From assembly GCF_900177405.1 (NCBI RefSeq), contig NZ_LT840185.1:726001-790000 (forward strand): DNA of 64,000 nt, written 5' to 3'. Position 1 is the stretch's first letter, and the number at the start of each line of letters is the position of its first letter. The translations under genes and the position numbers were made by a program. Below, in pieces: positions 18,939 through 28,009 of the stretch. Source of the DNA: Allosphingosinicella indica. GTDB taxonomy: Bacteria > Pseudomonadota > Alphaproteobacteria > Sphingomonadales > Sphingomonadaceae. Below the pieces are notes generated by a model, which was given only the letters and a program-made list of their open reading frames with translations, had not been told where the DNA came from and did no database searches.

Positions 18939-19427
18939 ATGCACGATAGCGATCCGGCCCTGGTCGACGACTTCCGCGCGGCGATGCGGCGCGTGGCGTC
19001 CACCGTCAACGTCATCAGCATCTGCGTGGACGGCGAGCCGATGGGCATCACCGCCACCGCGATGTCGAGCCTGTCGGTCGATCCGCCGAGCCTCCTCGTC
19101 TGCATCAACCGCGCCGCGGCGATGCACGCGCCGATGGAGGACGTGACCCATTTCACCGTCAATGTGCTGCACCGCGACCAGGCCGGCATCGCGCAGATGT
19201 TCGCCGACCGCGAGAAGCATGCGCTGCGTTTCGCCAGCGGCTGGGAGGTGTGCACGACCAATCCTCCCCGGCTAGCCGATGCACAGGCCGCGCTCACCTG
19301 CCGCCGGATCGATCATCACCGCTTCGGCACGCACAGCATCTTCATCGGCGTCGTCGAATCTATCGCGATCCGCGACGAGGTAGCGCCGCTCGTCTATCTC
19401 GACGGTGACTATGGCGGGGTGAGCTAG
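18939..19427 (+). CDS. flavin reductase family protein
   Basis: 162 residues forming the FMN-binding split barrel of the flavin reductase/HpaC family: FRAAMRRVASTVNVIS, GITATAMSSLSVDPPSLLVCI and HFTVNVLHRDQ are its conserved strands. It supplies reduced FMN or FAD to a partner monooxygenase. No monooxygenase is adjacent, so the partner is unknown. The C-terminus ends at the usual YLDGDYG. Confidence 0.88.
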   Translation: MHDSDPALVDDFRAAMRRVASTVNVISICVDGEPMGITATAMSSLSVDPPSLLVCINRAAAMHAPMEDVTHFTVNVLHRDQAGIAQMFADREKHALRFASGWEVCTTNPPRLADAQAALTCRRIDHHRFGTHSIFIGVVESIAIRDEVAPLVYLDGDYGGVS

Positions 19428-19428
19428 A

Positions 19429-19848
19429 TCATTTGGCAAACAGTTTCGCCGGGTCGGCCATTGCCTTGAACTCCAGCGCGTTGCCCGAAGGATCGGTGAG
19501 GAACATCGTCGCCTGCTCACCCGGCTCGCCGGCGAAGCGGACGATGGGGGCGATGATGAAATCGGTGCCGGCCGCGGTCAGCCGGTCGGCCAGCGCGCGC
19601 CAGTCGGCCATCGACAGCACCGCGCCGAAATGCGGCACCGGCACCTCCTCGCCGTCGACCGGGTTGGTATGTGGCTTGGGCGCGCGATCGGGGGCGAGAT
19701 GCGCGACGATCTGATGGCCGTAGAAATCGAAGTCGATCCAGTGATCGGAGCTTCGCCCCTCCGGGCAGCCGATGATGCCGCCATAGAAGGCGCGCGCGGC
19801 GGCAAGATCGTGGACTGGAAAGGCGAGATGGAAGGGCGGCATGCTCAT
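19429..19848 (-). CDS. VOC family protein (glyoxalase/bleomycin-resistance fold)
   Basis: 139 residues with a full pair of beta-alpha-beta-beta-beta units. The start FHLAFPVHDLAAARAFYGG and the end TMFLTDPSGNALEFKAM are typical of VOC metalloenzymes; FGAVLSMADW marks the second half. The substrate is unknown. ATG at 19848 follows AGGAGC. It is convergent with flavin reductase and its start lies close to the divergent lnt gene. Confidence 0.85.
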   Translation of the reverse strand: MSMPPFHLAFPVHDLAAARAFYGGIIGCPEGRSSDHWIDFDFYGHQIVAHLAPDRAPKPHTNPVDGEEVPVPHFGAVLSMADWRALADRLTAAGTDFIIAPIVRFAGEPGEQATMFLTDPSGNALEFKAMADPAKLFAK

Positions 19849-19909
19849 GGCGGCGCTCCTTACGTCATTCGCGCTTTCGCCGAAATGCCGGGATGGGCAT
19901 AGCAGCGGC

Positions 19910-21424
19910 GTGAAGATTCTCGCCCTATCGCTGCTCGCTGGAATCGCCAGCGCCACCGGCTTCGCGCCGCTCGGCCTGTGGCCGGTCACGCTCGCCGCGT
20001 TCGCGCTGCTGCTCCACCTTGTCTGGAGCGCGCCGCGGCTTCGGACCGCGCTGGCCCGCGGCTATTGGTTCGGCGTCGGCCATTTCGCGCTCGGCCTCAA
20101 CTGGATCGCGACCGCCTTCACCTTCCAGTCGGAAATGCCGGTCTGGCTCGGCTGGATCGCGGTGGTGCTGCTCGCTTTCTACATCGCCGTTTATCCGGCG
20201 ATGGCGGCGGGGCTGGCTTGGCGTTGGGGACGCGGCGATCGCACCGCGACCGTCCTCATCTTCGCCGCGGGCTGGATCGTCACCGAATGGCTGCGCGCCA
20301 CGATGTTCACCGGTTTCGCCTGGAACCCGCTCGGCGTGTCGCTGCTCGATACCGGCGTGGCCGCCGCCGCGCGCTGGACGGGCACTTATGGCCTCTCGGG
20401 CCTCACCGCGCTCCTCGCCGGCGCCGCTTGGCTGCTGATCGTGAAGCAGCGGCGTGCGGGTCTCGCGATCTTCGCCGGGCTCGCGCTGGTCTTCGTCGCG
20501 GCGCAGCTCGGCTCCGGTCCACCGGCCGGAGCCCGGCCCGTGCCGGTGCGGATCGTCCAGCCCAACATCGGCCAGCAGGACAAATGGAAACCGGGGTTCG
20601 AGCGGCGCAACTTTGAGCGGCTCGCGCGGCTGTCGGCGATCGACGGCACCGGTCCGCGTTTGCTGCTCTGGCCGGAAGCGGCCGTCACCCGCCCGCTGCA
20701 GGATCAGAGGCGCTACGGCTTCGCGCAGGCCGATGCAGCGGTGGTCCGCGAATCGGTCGGCGCGATCCTGGCGCCGCGCGACTTGCTGCTGACCGGCGGC
20801 ATCACCTATCGCTCCGCCGACGGCGCCGACGTCACCAGCGCGACCAACAGCATCTTCGCGATGAACGCCGCGGGCCGCATCCTCGGCCGCTTCGACAAGG
20901 CGCACCTCGTCCCCTACGGCGAATATCTGCCGATGCGGCCGATCCTCTCCGCGATCGGCCTGTCGCGCCTTTCGCCCGGCGACATCGATTTCGACTCGGG
21001 CCCCGGCCCGCAGACGCTGACCCTGCCGGTCGCCGGCAAGGTCGGCTTCCAGCTCTGCTACGAGATCATCTTTTCGGGCCAGGTGGTCGATCGCGCCAAC
21101 CGCCCGGGCTTCATCTTCAATCCCTCGAACGACGCCTGGTTCGGCGCGTGGGGTCCGCCGCAGCATCTGGCGCAAGCGCGGCTCCGCGCCCTCGAGGAAG
21201 GGCTGCCGGTGCTGCGCGCGACGCCGACCGGCATTTCGGCGATCATCGACGCCGACGGCCGCATACTCCGCCAGATCGGCTGGAATGTCGCGGGCGTGAT
21301 CGACGCGCCGCTGCCGGCGCCAAAATCTCCCACCGCTTTCGCGCGCTTTGGGAATATCTTGCCTTTCGCGCTGGCACTGCTCCTCGCCGCCGCGGCGGTT
21401 GCGGTCCGCCGCCGGGAGCGCTAG
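19910..21424 (+). CDS. lnt: apolipoprotein N-acyltransferase
   Basis: 504 residues. Lnt adds the third acyl chain to bacterial lipoproteins in the inner membrane. Six to seven N-terminal helices fill about 1-190; a nitrilase domain (220-470) follows and a last helix closes the protein near 480-498. The catalytic triad is E256 (LLWPEAAV), K330 ([14 protein letters not shown]) and C383 (QLCYE). GTG at 19910 is chosen because it starts right at the first helix [12 protein letters not shown]. metK follows on the same strand after 64 bases. Confidence 0.95.
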   Translation: MKILALSLLAGIASATGFAPLGLWPVTLAAFALLLHLVWSAPRLRTALARGYWFGVGHFALGLNWIATAFTFQSEMPVWLGWIAVVLLAFYIAVYPAMAAGLAWRWGRGDRTATVLIFAAGWIVTEWLRATMFTGFAWNPLGVSLLDTGVAAAARWTGTYGLSGLTALLAGAAWLLIVKQRRAGLAIFAGLALVFVAAQLGSGPPAGARPVPVRIVQPNIGQQDKWKPGFERRNFERLARLSAIDGTGPRLLLWPEAAVTRPLQDQRRYGFAQADAAVVRESVGAILAPRDLLLTGGITYRSADGADVTSATNSIFAMNAAGRILGRFDKAHLVPYGEYLPMRPILSAIGLSRLSPGDIDFDSGPGPQTLTLPVAGKVGFQLCYEIIFSGQVVDRANRPGFIFNPSNDAWFGAWGPPQHLAQARLRALEEGLPVLRATPTGISAIIDADGRILRQIGWNVAGVIDAPLPAPKSPTAFARFGNILPFALALLLAAAAVAVRRRER

Positions 21425-21433
21425 ATGCCGCAC

Positions 21434-21453
21434 ACATAAGGATATCTTTATAT
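21434..21453. promoter_or_regulatory. near-perfect palindrome upstream of metK, SahR-like operator
   Basis: ATAAG-GATATC-TTTAT (core 21436-21451) is palindromic apart from one central-flank pair, and a hairpin GGATAT-CTTT-ATATCC overlaps it at 21440-21455. It lies 36 bases before the metK start. ArsR-type SahR repressors of the SAM cycle bind AT-rich palindromes of this style in proteobacteria; the assignment here is by position and pattern only. Confidence 0.5.
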
Positions 21454-21488
21454 CCGCAAGTCTCCCTTCCAGAAGGTCGTTCGCAACG

Positions 21489-22703
21489 ATGCGCAGCAAT
21501 TATCTCTTCACGTCCGAATCCGTCTCCGAAGGTCATCCCGACAAGGTGAGCGACCAGATCAGCGACGCCATCGTCGATCTCTTCCTGTCGAAGGACCCGG
21601 AAGCACGGATCGCCTGCGAGACGATGACGACGACGCAGCTCGTGGTGCTTGCCGGCGAAATCCGCGGCCGCGGCATCATGGACGAGCAGGGCAATTGGGC
21701 GCCGGGCGTAGAGGATGAGGTCGAGCAGACCGTCCGCGAGACGGTGAAGCGGATCGGCTATGCGCAATCCGGCTTCCACTGGGAGACGCTGCGCTTCGAG
21801 AACAATCTGCACCCGCAGTCGGCGCATATCGCACAGGGCGTCGATGCCAAAGGCAACAAGGACGAAGGCGCGGGCGATCAGGGCATCATGTTCGGCTTCG
21901 CTTGCGACGAGACGCCCGATCTGATGCCGGCGACGCTTGATTACAGCCACAAGATCCTCGAGCGGATGGCGGCGGACCGTCATTCGGGCAAGGCGCCATT
22001 CCTGGAACCCGACACCAAGAGCCAGGTGACGCTCAAGTTCGAGGACGGAAAGCCCGTCGCCGCCACCGCGATCGTCGTCTCGACGCAGCATAAGGCGGGC
22101 TATGACGAAGGCGCCAAGCAGGACGAGCTGCACGATTATGTGAAGTCGGTGGTCGCCGGCGTGCTGCCCGCCGAACTGCTCGGCGATCAGACCGTCTATC
22201 ACATCAATCCCACAGGAAAGTTCGAGATCGGCGGGCCGGACGGCGATGCGGGGCTCACCGGCCGCAAGATCATCGTCGACACCTATGGTGGCGCGGCGCC
22301 CCACGGCGGTGGCGCGTTCAGCGGCAAGGACCCGACCAAGGTCGATCGCTCGGCGGCTTACGTCACCCGCTATCTCGCCAAGAATGTCGTCGCCGCGGGC
22401 CTCGCCAAGCGCTGCACGATCCAGGTCGCCTATGCGATCGGCGTGTCGCAGCCGCTGTCGCTCTACGTCGATACGCACGGCACCGGCACGGTCGCCGACG
22501 AGACGCTCGAGGCAGCGCTGACCAAGGTCGCGGCCGAGAAGCTGGGCGGCCTTACCCCACGCGGCATCCGTGAAAGCCTGGGTCTCAACAAGCCGATCTA
22601 CGGCAGGACCGCGGCCTACGGCCATTTCGGCCGCAAGCCCGATGGCGATTATTTCCCCTGGGAAAAGACCGACCTCGCCGACGCGCTAAAGCAGGCTATC
22701 TGA
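21489..22703 (+). CDS. metK: S-adenosylmethionine synthetase
   Basis: 404 residues, three-domain MetK. It makes SAM from methionine and ATP. Landmarks are [21 protein letters not shown] at the start, [10 protein letters not shown] in the ATP-binding part and [22 protein letters not shown], the phosphate loop. The frame is open upstream inside lnt, but homology begins at the ATG at 21489. The stop is immediately followed by that of the convergent mscS-type gene (TGATCA). Confidence 0.98.
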   Translation: MRSNYLFTSESVSEGHPDKVSDQISDAIVDLFLSKDPEARIACETMTTTQLVVLAGEIRGRGIMDEQGNWAPGVEDEVEQTVRETVKRIGYAQSGFHWETLRFENNLHPQSAHIAQGVDAKGNKDEGAGDQGIMFGFACDETPDLMPATLDYSHKILERMAADRHSGKAPFLEPDTKSQVTLKFEDGKPVAATAIVVSTQHKAGYDEGAKQDELHDYVKSVVAGVLPAELLGDQTVYHINPTGKFEIGGPDGDAGLTGRKIIVDTYGGAAPHGGGAFSGKDPTKVDRSAAYVTRYLAKNVVAAGLAKRCTIQVAYAIGVSQPLSLYVDTHGTGTVADETLEAALTKVAAEKLGGLTPRGIRESLGLNKPIYGRTAAYGHFGRKPDGDYFPWEKTDLADALKQAI

Positions 22704-23942
22704 TCAGGCCGCCCGGCGCTCGCCGCCGAGCGATGTGGCGAAGTCGAGGCCGGTTGGCTGCTGGAACAGCCGTAGACCGAATTCGGGCATGATCGCGATC
22801 AGATGATCGAAGATGTCCGCCTGGATGTCTTCATATTCCGCCCAGGCGGTCGTCGCGGTGAAGCAGTAGATTTCGATCGGTAGCCCGTCCGGCCCCGGCG
22901 CAAGCTGGCGGACCAGCAAGGTCATCCCGCCGGTGATGCGCGGATGGCCGGCGAGATAGGCATCGATATAGGCGCGGAAGGTGCCGATGTTGGTGATCCG
23001 CCGCGCGTTCACCGCGTCGCGGCCACGCTCCGGCAGCGCCTCGTTCCACGCGCCGATATCAGCCAGCTTGGCATCCAGATAGGGCGCGATGAGCGCGAAG
23101 CGGCGCATCGCCTGCGTTTCGCCGGGCGCTAGGAAGCGCACGCTGTTCTGATCGATCATCAGCGCGCGCTTGATCCGCCGCCCGCCGGATTCGGACATTC
23201 CGCGCCAGTTTTTGAAACTGTCCTCGATCAGCTTGTGCGTCGGGATGGTGGTGATCGTCTTGTCCCAGTTCTGCACCTTCACCGTGTGGAGCGCGATGTC
23301 GATCACGTCGCCGTCGGCGCCATATTTGGGCATCTCGATCCAGTCACCGACGCGGATCATGTCGTTGGACGTGAGCTGCACAGAGGCGACGAGCGACAGG
23401 ATCGTGTCCTTGAACACCAGCATCAGCACCGCGGCCATCGCACCGAGACCAGAGAAAAGGATCAGCGGCGAGCGGTCGATCAGCGCGGCGATGATGAGAA
23501 TGCCGGCAGCGCAGAAGATGACGATCTTCGCGACCTGGACGTAACCCTTGATCGGCCGGCGCGCGGCGGAATCGCGGCGGTCATAGACTTCGTTACCGAA
23601 ATCGAGCGCGGCGCCGATCGCCAGCGCGACCGTGAGGATGGCGAAGCCCGCGGTGAGATTGCGCACCAGCGTGACGGCGCTCTCGGGAATATGCGGCACG
23701 GCGGCAATGCCGGCACCAATCACGAATGCGGGGAGTAGGTTGGACAGGCGCCGGGCGATCCGCGTCACGGCCGCGGCTTCCTCGCCGATCGGCGTGCGCG
23801 TCAGCAGCCGCGCGAAGAGCTTGAGGATGAAATGCTTGGCGATCCAGTTGGCGATCCAGGCGCCGAGGCCGAGCAGCGAAAGCGATATCAGAACTTGCAG
23901 CCAGATAAGGTCGGTGACGGTGTAACTCAGCAGATCGGTGAT
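22704..23942 (-). CDS. MscS-family mechanosensitive ion channel, probable non-canonical ATC start
   Basis: The MscS core is clear: two helices, then the pore helix and beta domain (LSLVASVQLTSNDMIRVGDWIEMPKYGADGDV) and a YbdG-type C-terminal region. The first canonical start, GTG at 23768, would drop the first membrane helix. The frame continues to 23999 and encodes LIWLQVLISLSLLGLGAWIA and an amphipathic linker typical of this subfamily, but it holds no ATG, GTG or TTG. A strong AAGGAGG sits at 23948-23954, five bases before ATC at 23942, giving 412 residues. Either ATC is used or the start codon has mutated. Confidence 0.8.
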   Translation of the reverse strand: MTDLLSYTVTDLIWLQVLISLSLLGLGAWIANWIAKHFILKLFARLLTRTPIGEEAAAVTRIARRLSNLLPAFVIGAGIAAVPHIPESAVTLVRNLTAGFAILTVALAIGAALDFGNEVYDRRDSAARRPIKGYVQVAKIVIFCAAGILIIAALIDRSPLILFSGLGAMAAVLMLVFKDTILSLVASVQLTSNDMIRVGDWIEMPKYGADGDVIDIALHTVKVQNWDKTITTIPTHKLIEDSFKNWRGMSESGGRRIKRALMIDQNSVRFLAPGETQAMRRFALIAPYLDAKLADIGAWNEALPERGRDAVNARRITNIGTFRAYIDAYLAGHPRITGGMTLLVRQLAPGPDGLPIEIYCFTATTAWAEYEDIQADIFDHLIAIMPEFGLRLFQQPTGLDFATSLGGERRAA

Positions 23943-23994
23943 GATGCCCTCCTTGCGCGATCGGGATGGAGGGGGGCCTAGCAGATCGATCCCG

Positions 23995-24639
23995 CTATTT
24001 CATCTCCGCCCGGCCGCACGCATCGCTCCGGTCGGCCTTGCCAGTGCCTTCGGCCAGCCGCATGATCGCCCGCACCGATACGGCCGCGGCCCAGCCGATC
24101 GCGGCGCCGACGGCGATGTCGCTGACGAAATGCTTGCAGCGCGGAATCTGGATGAGCGCGACCGCGCCGGCCGCGCAGCGGGCGGGGATGGCGACCGAAG
24201 GGTAGCCGTGCGCGATAGCCTCTGCCACGGCGACCGCGCCGGCGGTATGGCCGGATGGAAAGGAGGACAGCGAATGCGTGCGGCTGCCCCCTTTCTCCAT
24301 CCTGTAGCCTTTCTCAATCGCATGATCGGGCCGGGTGCGGTCCACGGTTTGCTTGACCACATCCTTGACCGCCGTTGCCAGCGTATGACTGGCGAGCATG
24401 TCCGCGCCCACACGCGCCAGGGTCGCATCGCGCCGCAATAGGCCGAGGAGGAGCACGGCGGCGGATATGGCGCGAAGCGGAGGCTGATCGCCGATCTCAC
24501 TCGCCTCCCCGGCCGCCTTGACCGCCGGCTTGCGCCGATGCCGGGCTATCGCGCGTGTGACCTTGAGGTCGGCGCGCTCCAGCCGCGACAATCGACCCCG
24601 TGCTTTAGGCAAGCATCCGCACCTTCGGTTCGCGGTCAT
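23995..24639 (-). CDS. PAP2-family phosphatase
   Basis: Up to 214 residues. The three phosphatase motifs are present: [18 protein letters not shown] and [13 protein letters not shown] (C replaces one small residue between R and H). Several helices place it in the inner membrane, where such enzymes remove phosphate from lipids or isoprenyl diphosphates. The ATG at 24639 overlaps the end of katE by 35 bases; TTG at 24591, just past the katE stop, is an equally fair start. It lies directly downstream of katE. Confidence 0.85.
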   Translation of the reverse strand: MTANRRCGCLPKARGRLSRLERADLKVTRAIARHRRKPAVKAAGEASEIGDQPPLRAISAAVLLLGLLRRDATLARVGADMLASHTLATAVKDVVKQTVDRTRPDHAIEKGYRMEKGGSRTHSLSSFPSGHTAGAVAVAEAIAHGYPSVAIPARCAAGAVALIQIPRCKHFVSDIAVGAAIGWAAAVSVRAIMRLAEGTGKADRSDACGRAEMK

Positions 24640-26683
24640 AGAATCGCCGCGCGGCGGCCTTGACGAAATCGTCGCCGAGGTCGGTCACGCCCTCATCCGC
24701 CTCGACGCCCGCCTTGTCGAGCAGCGCCGCGGCGCCGTCCGACGCGCCGATCGCCTTCAGATGGCCGAACGCGTCCATCGCGAATTGCACCGCCGCGCCT
24801 TCGTTCGACAGCTTGGCGGCTCCCTCTTCGCTGAGGATGATCGCAACGGCATCGAACACCTGGCTCGGTGTTCCAGCGAGCTGGCCGTCGGCCTTGCGTG
24901 TCTTGCCGTCTGCGAGCTTGGAGCCGCCCAGCTTGGGAGCGACCAGCTTGACCATGCCGCCAGCCTTCTCGACCGCCGCCTTCACCGCGTCGATCGCACC
25001 GCCATCCGAGCCGTCGGCATAAAGGATGCCCACACTTCGGCCTTCCAGCGACGCCTTCATATTCTTGTGGATCGACAGGGCATCGCTTGCGGCCATGTCC
25101 AGCGGGTCACGCGCCGCGGGGCTCTTCTTCGGAAGATCGATGCCCATGCCGTCGGCCACCCGCTTGGCGAGTTCTTCATCGACATTGCGCAGATTGCCGA
25201 TCATCCGCGCATGGATGTGATCGATGCCGACCTTCGACAATTCGAACACAAAGGCCGAGGCGATATGCGCCTGCTCCGAAGGCGTCTGCGATGCCCAGAA
25301 CAGCCGCGCCTGGCTGTAGTGATCAGCAAACAGTTCGGGTCGTACGCGAAGCTTGTCTCCGGCTTCCTCCCGCTCGTCCAATTGCCGCTCGAAGGTGTGA
25401 TAGCCGGTAACCGGGCATTCGCGCGGTCCCGCCTCCTCACCAACCTCGCCCAGGCTGTTCGGCTCGTAAGTCGCGCGGCCCTTAGGCACATGCATCTGCA
25501 TCTGGCCGTCGCGCTGGAAATTCATCACGGGGCATTTCGGCGCGTTGATCGGCAACTGATGGAAATTGGCCGTTCCGAGCCGCGATTTCTGCGTGTCGAG
25601 ATAGGAGAACAACCGGCCCTGGAGAAGCGGATCGTTGGTGAAATCCACTCCGGGCACGACGTTGGCGGGGCAATAGGCCACCTGTTCGGTTTCCGCGAAG
25701 AAGTTGTCCGGATTGCGATCGAGCACCATGCGGCCGACGAGCCGTACCGGCACGTCTTCTTCAGGAATGATCTTCGTCGCGTCGAGCACGTCGTAGGGCT
25801 GCGCCGCTGCGAACGCCTCGTCGAACGTCTGGATGCCCAACTCCCATTCGGGATAGGCGCCGGCTTCGATCGCCTCATAGAGATCGCGGCGATGAAAGTC
25901 GTTGTCGGCGCCCTGTAGTTTCGCCGCCTCATCCCAGACCGTCGACTGGAGGCCGAGCTTCGGCTTCCAGTGGAATTTGACGAAGGTCGAGTGGCCTTCC
26001 GCGTTCACCAGCCGGAAGGTGTGGATGCCGAACCCTTCCATGGTGCGGAAGGATCGGGGGATCGTGCGATCCGACATCGCCCACATCAACATGTGCGTCG
26101 ATTCCGGCATCAGCGACGCGAAATCCCAGAACGTATCGTGGGCGGCGGTCGCTTGCGGGTAACCGCGATCCGCCTCCGGCTTCACGGCGTGGACGAGGTC
26201 CGGGAACTTGATCGCATCCTGGATGAAGAAGACCGGGATGTTGTTGCCAACCAAATCCCAATTGCCCTCTTTGGTATAGAATTTGACCGCGAAGCCCCGC
26301 ACGTCGCGGGGCGTATCGACAGAGCCGGCGCTGCCGGCGACCGTCGAGAAGCGCGTGAAGACCGGCGTCTTCTCGCCTTTGCGCTGGAAGATGTCGGCAC
26401 GGGTGAGATCGCTGAGCGACTCGTACAGCTCGAAATAGCCATGCGCCGCCGATCCGCGCGCATGGACGATGCGCTCGGGGATGCGCTCATGGTCGAAATG
26501 GAAGATCTTCTCGCGGAGGACGAAATCCTCGAGCAAGGTCGGGCCGCGCGCGCCGCTCTTCAGGCTGTTCTGGTTGTCGGATACGGGGATGCCCTGGTTG
26601 GTCGTCAGCACCGGCACATCGCCGCCGGCCTCCTGATGCGTTTCCCCGCCCTCGCCGGCGTTCCGGCGGTCTGTATCGGCCAT
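24605..26683 (-). CDS. katE: large-subunit catalase (HPII type)
   Basis: 692 residues, the large clade-2 catalase that splits hydrogen peroxide. The core shows [16 protein letters not shown] with the distal-haem His, [12 protein letters not shown] with the Asn, and [12 protein letters not shown] with the proximal Tyr. A flavodoxin/DJ-1-like domain (from [13 protein letters not shown], about 555-692) completes the HPII form. ATG at 26683 has AAGGAG upstream. A possible EcfG general-stress promoter precedes it. PAP2 overlaps its 3' end. Confidence 0.96.
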   Translation of the reverse strand: MADTDRRNAGEGGETHQEAGGDVPVLTTNQGIPVSDNQNSLKSGARGPTLLEDFVLREKIFHFDHERIPERIVHARGSAAHGYFELYESLSDLTRADIFQRKGEKTPVFTRFSTVAGSAGSVDTPRDVRGFAVKFYTKEGNWDLVGNNIPVFFIQDAIKFPDLVHAVKPEADRGYPQATAAHDTFWDFASLMPESTHMLMWAMSDRTIPRSFRTMEGFGIHTFRLVNAEGHSTFVKFHWKPKLGLQSTVWDEAAKLQGADNDFHRRDLYEAIEAGAYPEWELGIQTFDEAFAAAQPYDVLDATKIIPEEDVPVRLVGRMVLDRNPDNFFAETEQVAYCPANVVPGVDFTNDPLLQGRLFSYLDTQKSRLGTANFHQLPINAPKCPVMNFQRDGQMQMHVPKGRATYEPNSLGEVGEEAGPRECPVTGYHTFERQLDEREEAGDKLRVRPELFADHYSQARLFWASQTPSEQAHIASAFVFELSKVGIDHIHARMIGNLRNVDEELAKRVADGMGIDLPKKSPAARDPLDMAASDALSIHKNMKASLEGRSVGILYADGSDGGAIDAVKAAVEKAGGMVKLVAPKLGGSKLADGKTRKADGQLAGTPSQVFDAVAIILSEEGAAKLSNEGAAVQFAMDAFGHLKAIGASDGAAALLDKAGVEADEGVTDLGDDFVKAAARRFYDREPKVRMLA

Positions 26684-26705
26684 GCTGTTCTCCTTCGCTT
26701 AAGGG

Positions 26706-26730
26706 AACGGGCCGCAGAGGCGAAAGTTCT
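26706..26730 (-). promoter_or_regulatory. candidate EcfG (general stress sigma) promoter of katE
   Basis: Read on the minus strand: AGAAC, 16 bases, CGTT, about 23 bases before the katE start. The alphaproteobacterial EcfG consensus is GGAAC-N16/17-CGTT, so one base of the -35 differs. A stress catalase is a usual EcfG target. Confidence 0.45.
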
Positions 26731-26763
26731 AAGCTACTGCCTTCTCATAAAAAATACTTTTTG

Positions 26764-26801
26764 CATGGCGTGAGCGCCGCAGGTTCGGCGCTCACGCCAT
26801 G
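26764..26801 (-). terminator. 15-bp hairpin followed by T-run
   Basis: Perfect 15-base arms (26764-26778 and 26787-26801) with an 8-base loop. On the minus strand it follows the 54-aa gene and is trailed, after about nine bases, by TTTTTT. It likely ends transcription of that gene ahead of the katE promoter. Confidence 0.6.
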
Positions 26802-26807
26802 TGCCTT

Positions 26808-26972
26808 TCAGCCAAGGCGCGTCTGCCGCTGGCGGCTGCGCCAGGGGGCTGCGAACTGGATCTGGGCCAGTCGGCTGAACACCTGACCGATGTCGGCCAG
26901 CAGCTGATCGACCGTTCTGGCGAAGTCGGTGCCGTGATCCGCCCAGAGGCGGCCTTCGAATTCGTCGCGCAT
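26808..26972 (-). CDS. 54-aa hypothetical protein
   Basis: MRDEFEGRLWADHGTDFARTVDQLLADIGQ... 54 residues, no membrane segment, basic C-terminus (WRSRQRQTRLG). The ribosome site AGGAGA lies six bases before the ATG, which is the best evidence that it is translated. It is divergent from the LysR gene, which often marks a regulator-target pair. No family is recognised; the composition suggests a helical, possibly nucleic-acid- or protein-binding, peptide. Confidence 0.6.
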   Translation of the reverse strand: MRDEFEGRLWADHGTDFARTVDQLLADIGQVFSRLAQIQFAAPWRSRQRQTRLG

Positions 26973-27051
26973 CTCACATCTCCTGTTTGGGTGGGCCAGG
27001 CTCAGATGCGCTTTCCAAGCGCCGCGCGCCAATCGAAGTCTCGACAGCTTT

Positions 27052-27068
27052 CATAAGCCAGGCTTATG
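27052..27068. promoter_or_regulatory. perfect palindrome before the LysR gene
   Basis: CATAAGCC-A-GGCTTATG, perfect 8-base arms, eight bases before the LysR start codon. It contains T-N11-A, the LysR-type box, and lies between the regulator and the divergent 54-aa gene, so it is a good autoregulatory site. Confidence 0.6.
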
Positions 27069-27076
27069 ATGGAGAG

Positions 27077-28006
27077 ATGCGCCACCTGCCGCCCCTCGCC
27101 GCCGTCCGTGCTTTCGAGGCAGCCGCGCGGCACGGTAATTTCACCAAGGCGGCGGAAGAGCTGGGAATGACCCAGGCGGCGATTTCCTATCAGGTGAAAT
27201 TGCTGGAGGAACGGGTAGGAACCCCGCTTTTCCACCGCGTGCGCCGCCAAGTGATGCTGACCGAGGCGGGGCGCCGCATCGCGCCGCTGATCTCGGGCGC
27301 GTTCGATACGCTGGACGATGCCTTCGCGATCGCGCGTGCCGAGAGCGAGAGCGTGCTGACCATAAGCTGTTCCAATACCTTCGCGTCCAACTGGTTGGCG
27401 ATGCGGCTGGGCGGATTCCAGATGGAACGGCCGGGACTGGCCGTCCGGCTGCGCACCGACGACGACATCGTCGATTTTGCGCGTGACGAGGTCGATGTCG
27501 CGATCCGCAACAGCATCGAGCCCTGGCCCGGACTGGTATCCCACTTCCTGATGCGCGTGCCCATCGTCCCTATGGCGAGCCCGGCATTTCTCGACCGCCA
27601 CGGCCCGGTCGAGACGCCCGAAGATGTGCTGCGGCTGCCGCGCATGTCGCCGGACGACATCTGGTGGAAGGTCTGGCTGGAAGGCATCGGCCTGGCGGTG
27701 CCGGAACGCGGCGCCACGGCGGGCGTCCGCCTCGACAGCCAGGTGATGGAGGGCAATGCGGCAATCGCCGGCCACGGGATCGCCATCCTCAATATGGCGC
27801 TGTGGATGCACGAAGTGCGCGCGCGCCGGCTGCTGCCCGCACCGCGCCGCATCGTCTTCGGCCGGCGGAGCTACTGGCTCACATACCCCGAAGGAAAGCG
27901 CAACGCCGCCAAGGTGAAAGCCTTCCGCGCCTGGATCGAGGCGGAGATGCGCCGCGACGCGGAGGAGGACGAGGACGGGGTTTTCGATGCCCCGCCCTCG
28001 CCATAA
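27077..28006 (+). CDS. LysR-family regulator, GcvA-like
   Basis: 309 residues. The N-terminal winged helix starts HLPPLAAVRAFEAAARHGNFTKAAEELGMTQAAISYQVK, the GcvA-type variant; the two-lobed co-inducer domain covers about 90-295. An acidic tail (EEDEDG) closes it. The start at 27077 is the only one consistent with family length. It converges on the M3 peptidase gene with three bases between stops. Confidence 0.92.
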   Translation: MRHLPPLAAVRAFEAAARHGNFTKAAEELGMTQAAISYQVKLLEERVGTPLFHRVRRQVMLTEAGRRIAPLISGAFDTLDDAFAIARAESESVLTISCSNTFASNWLAMRLGGFQMERPGLAVRLRTDDDIVDFARDEVDVAIRNSIEPWPGLVSHFLMRVPIVPMASPAFLDRHGPVETPEDVLRLPRMSPDDIWWKVWLEGIGLAVPERGATAGVRLDSQVMEGNAAIAGHGIAILNMALWMHEVRARRLLPAPRRIVFGRRSYWLTYPEGKRNAAKVKAFRAWIEAEMRRDAEEDEDGVFDAPPSP

Positions 28007-28009
28007 GAC

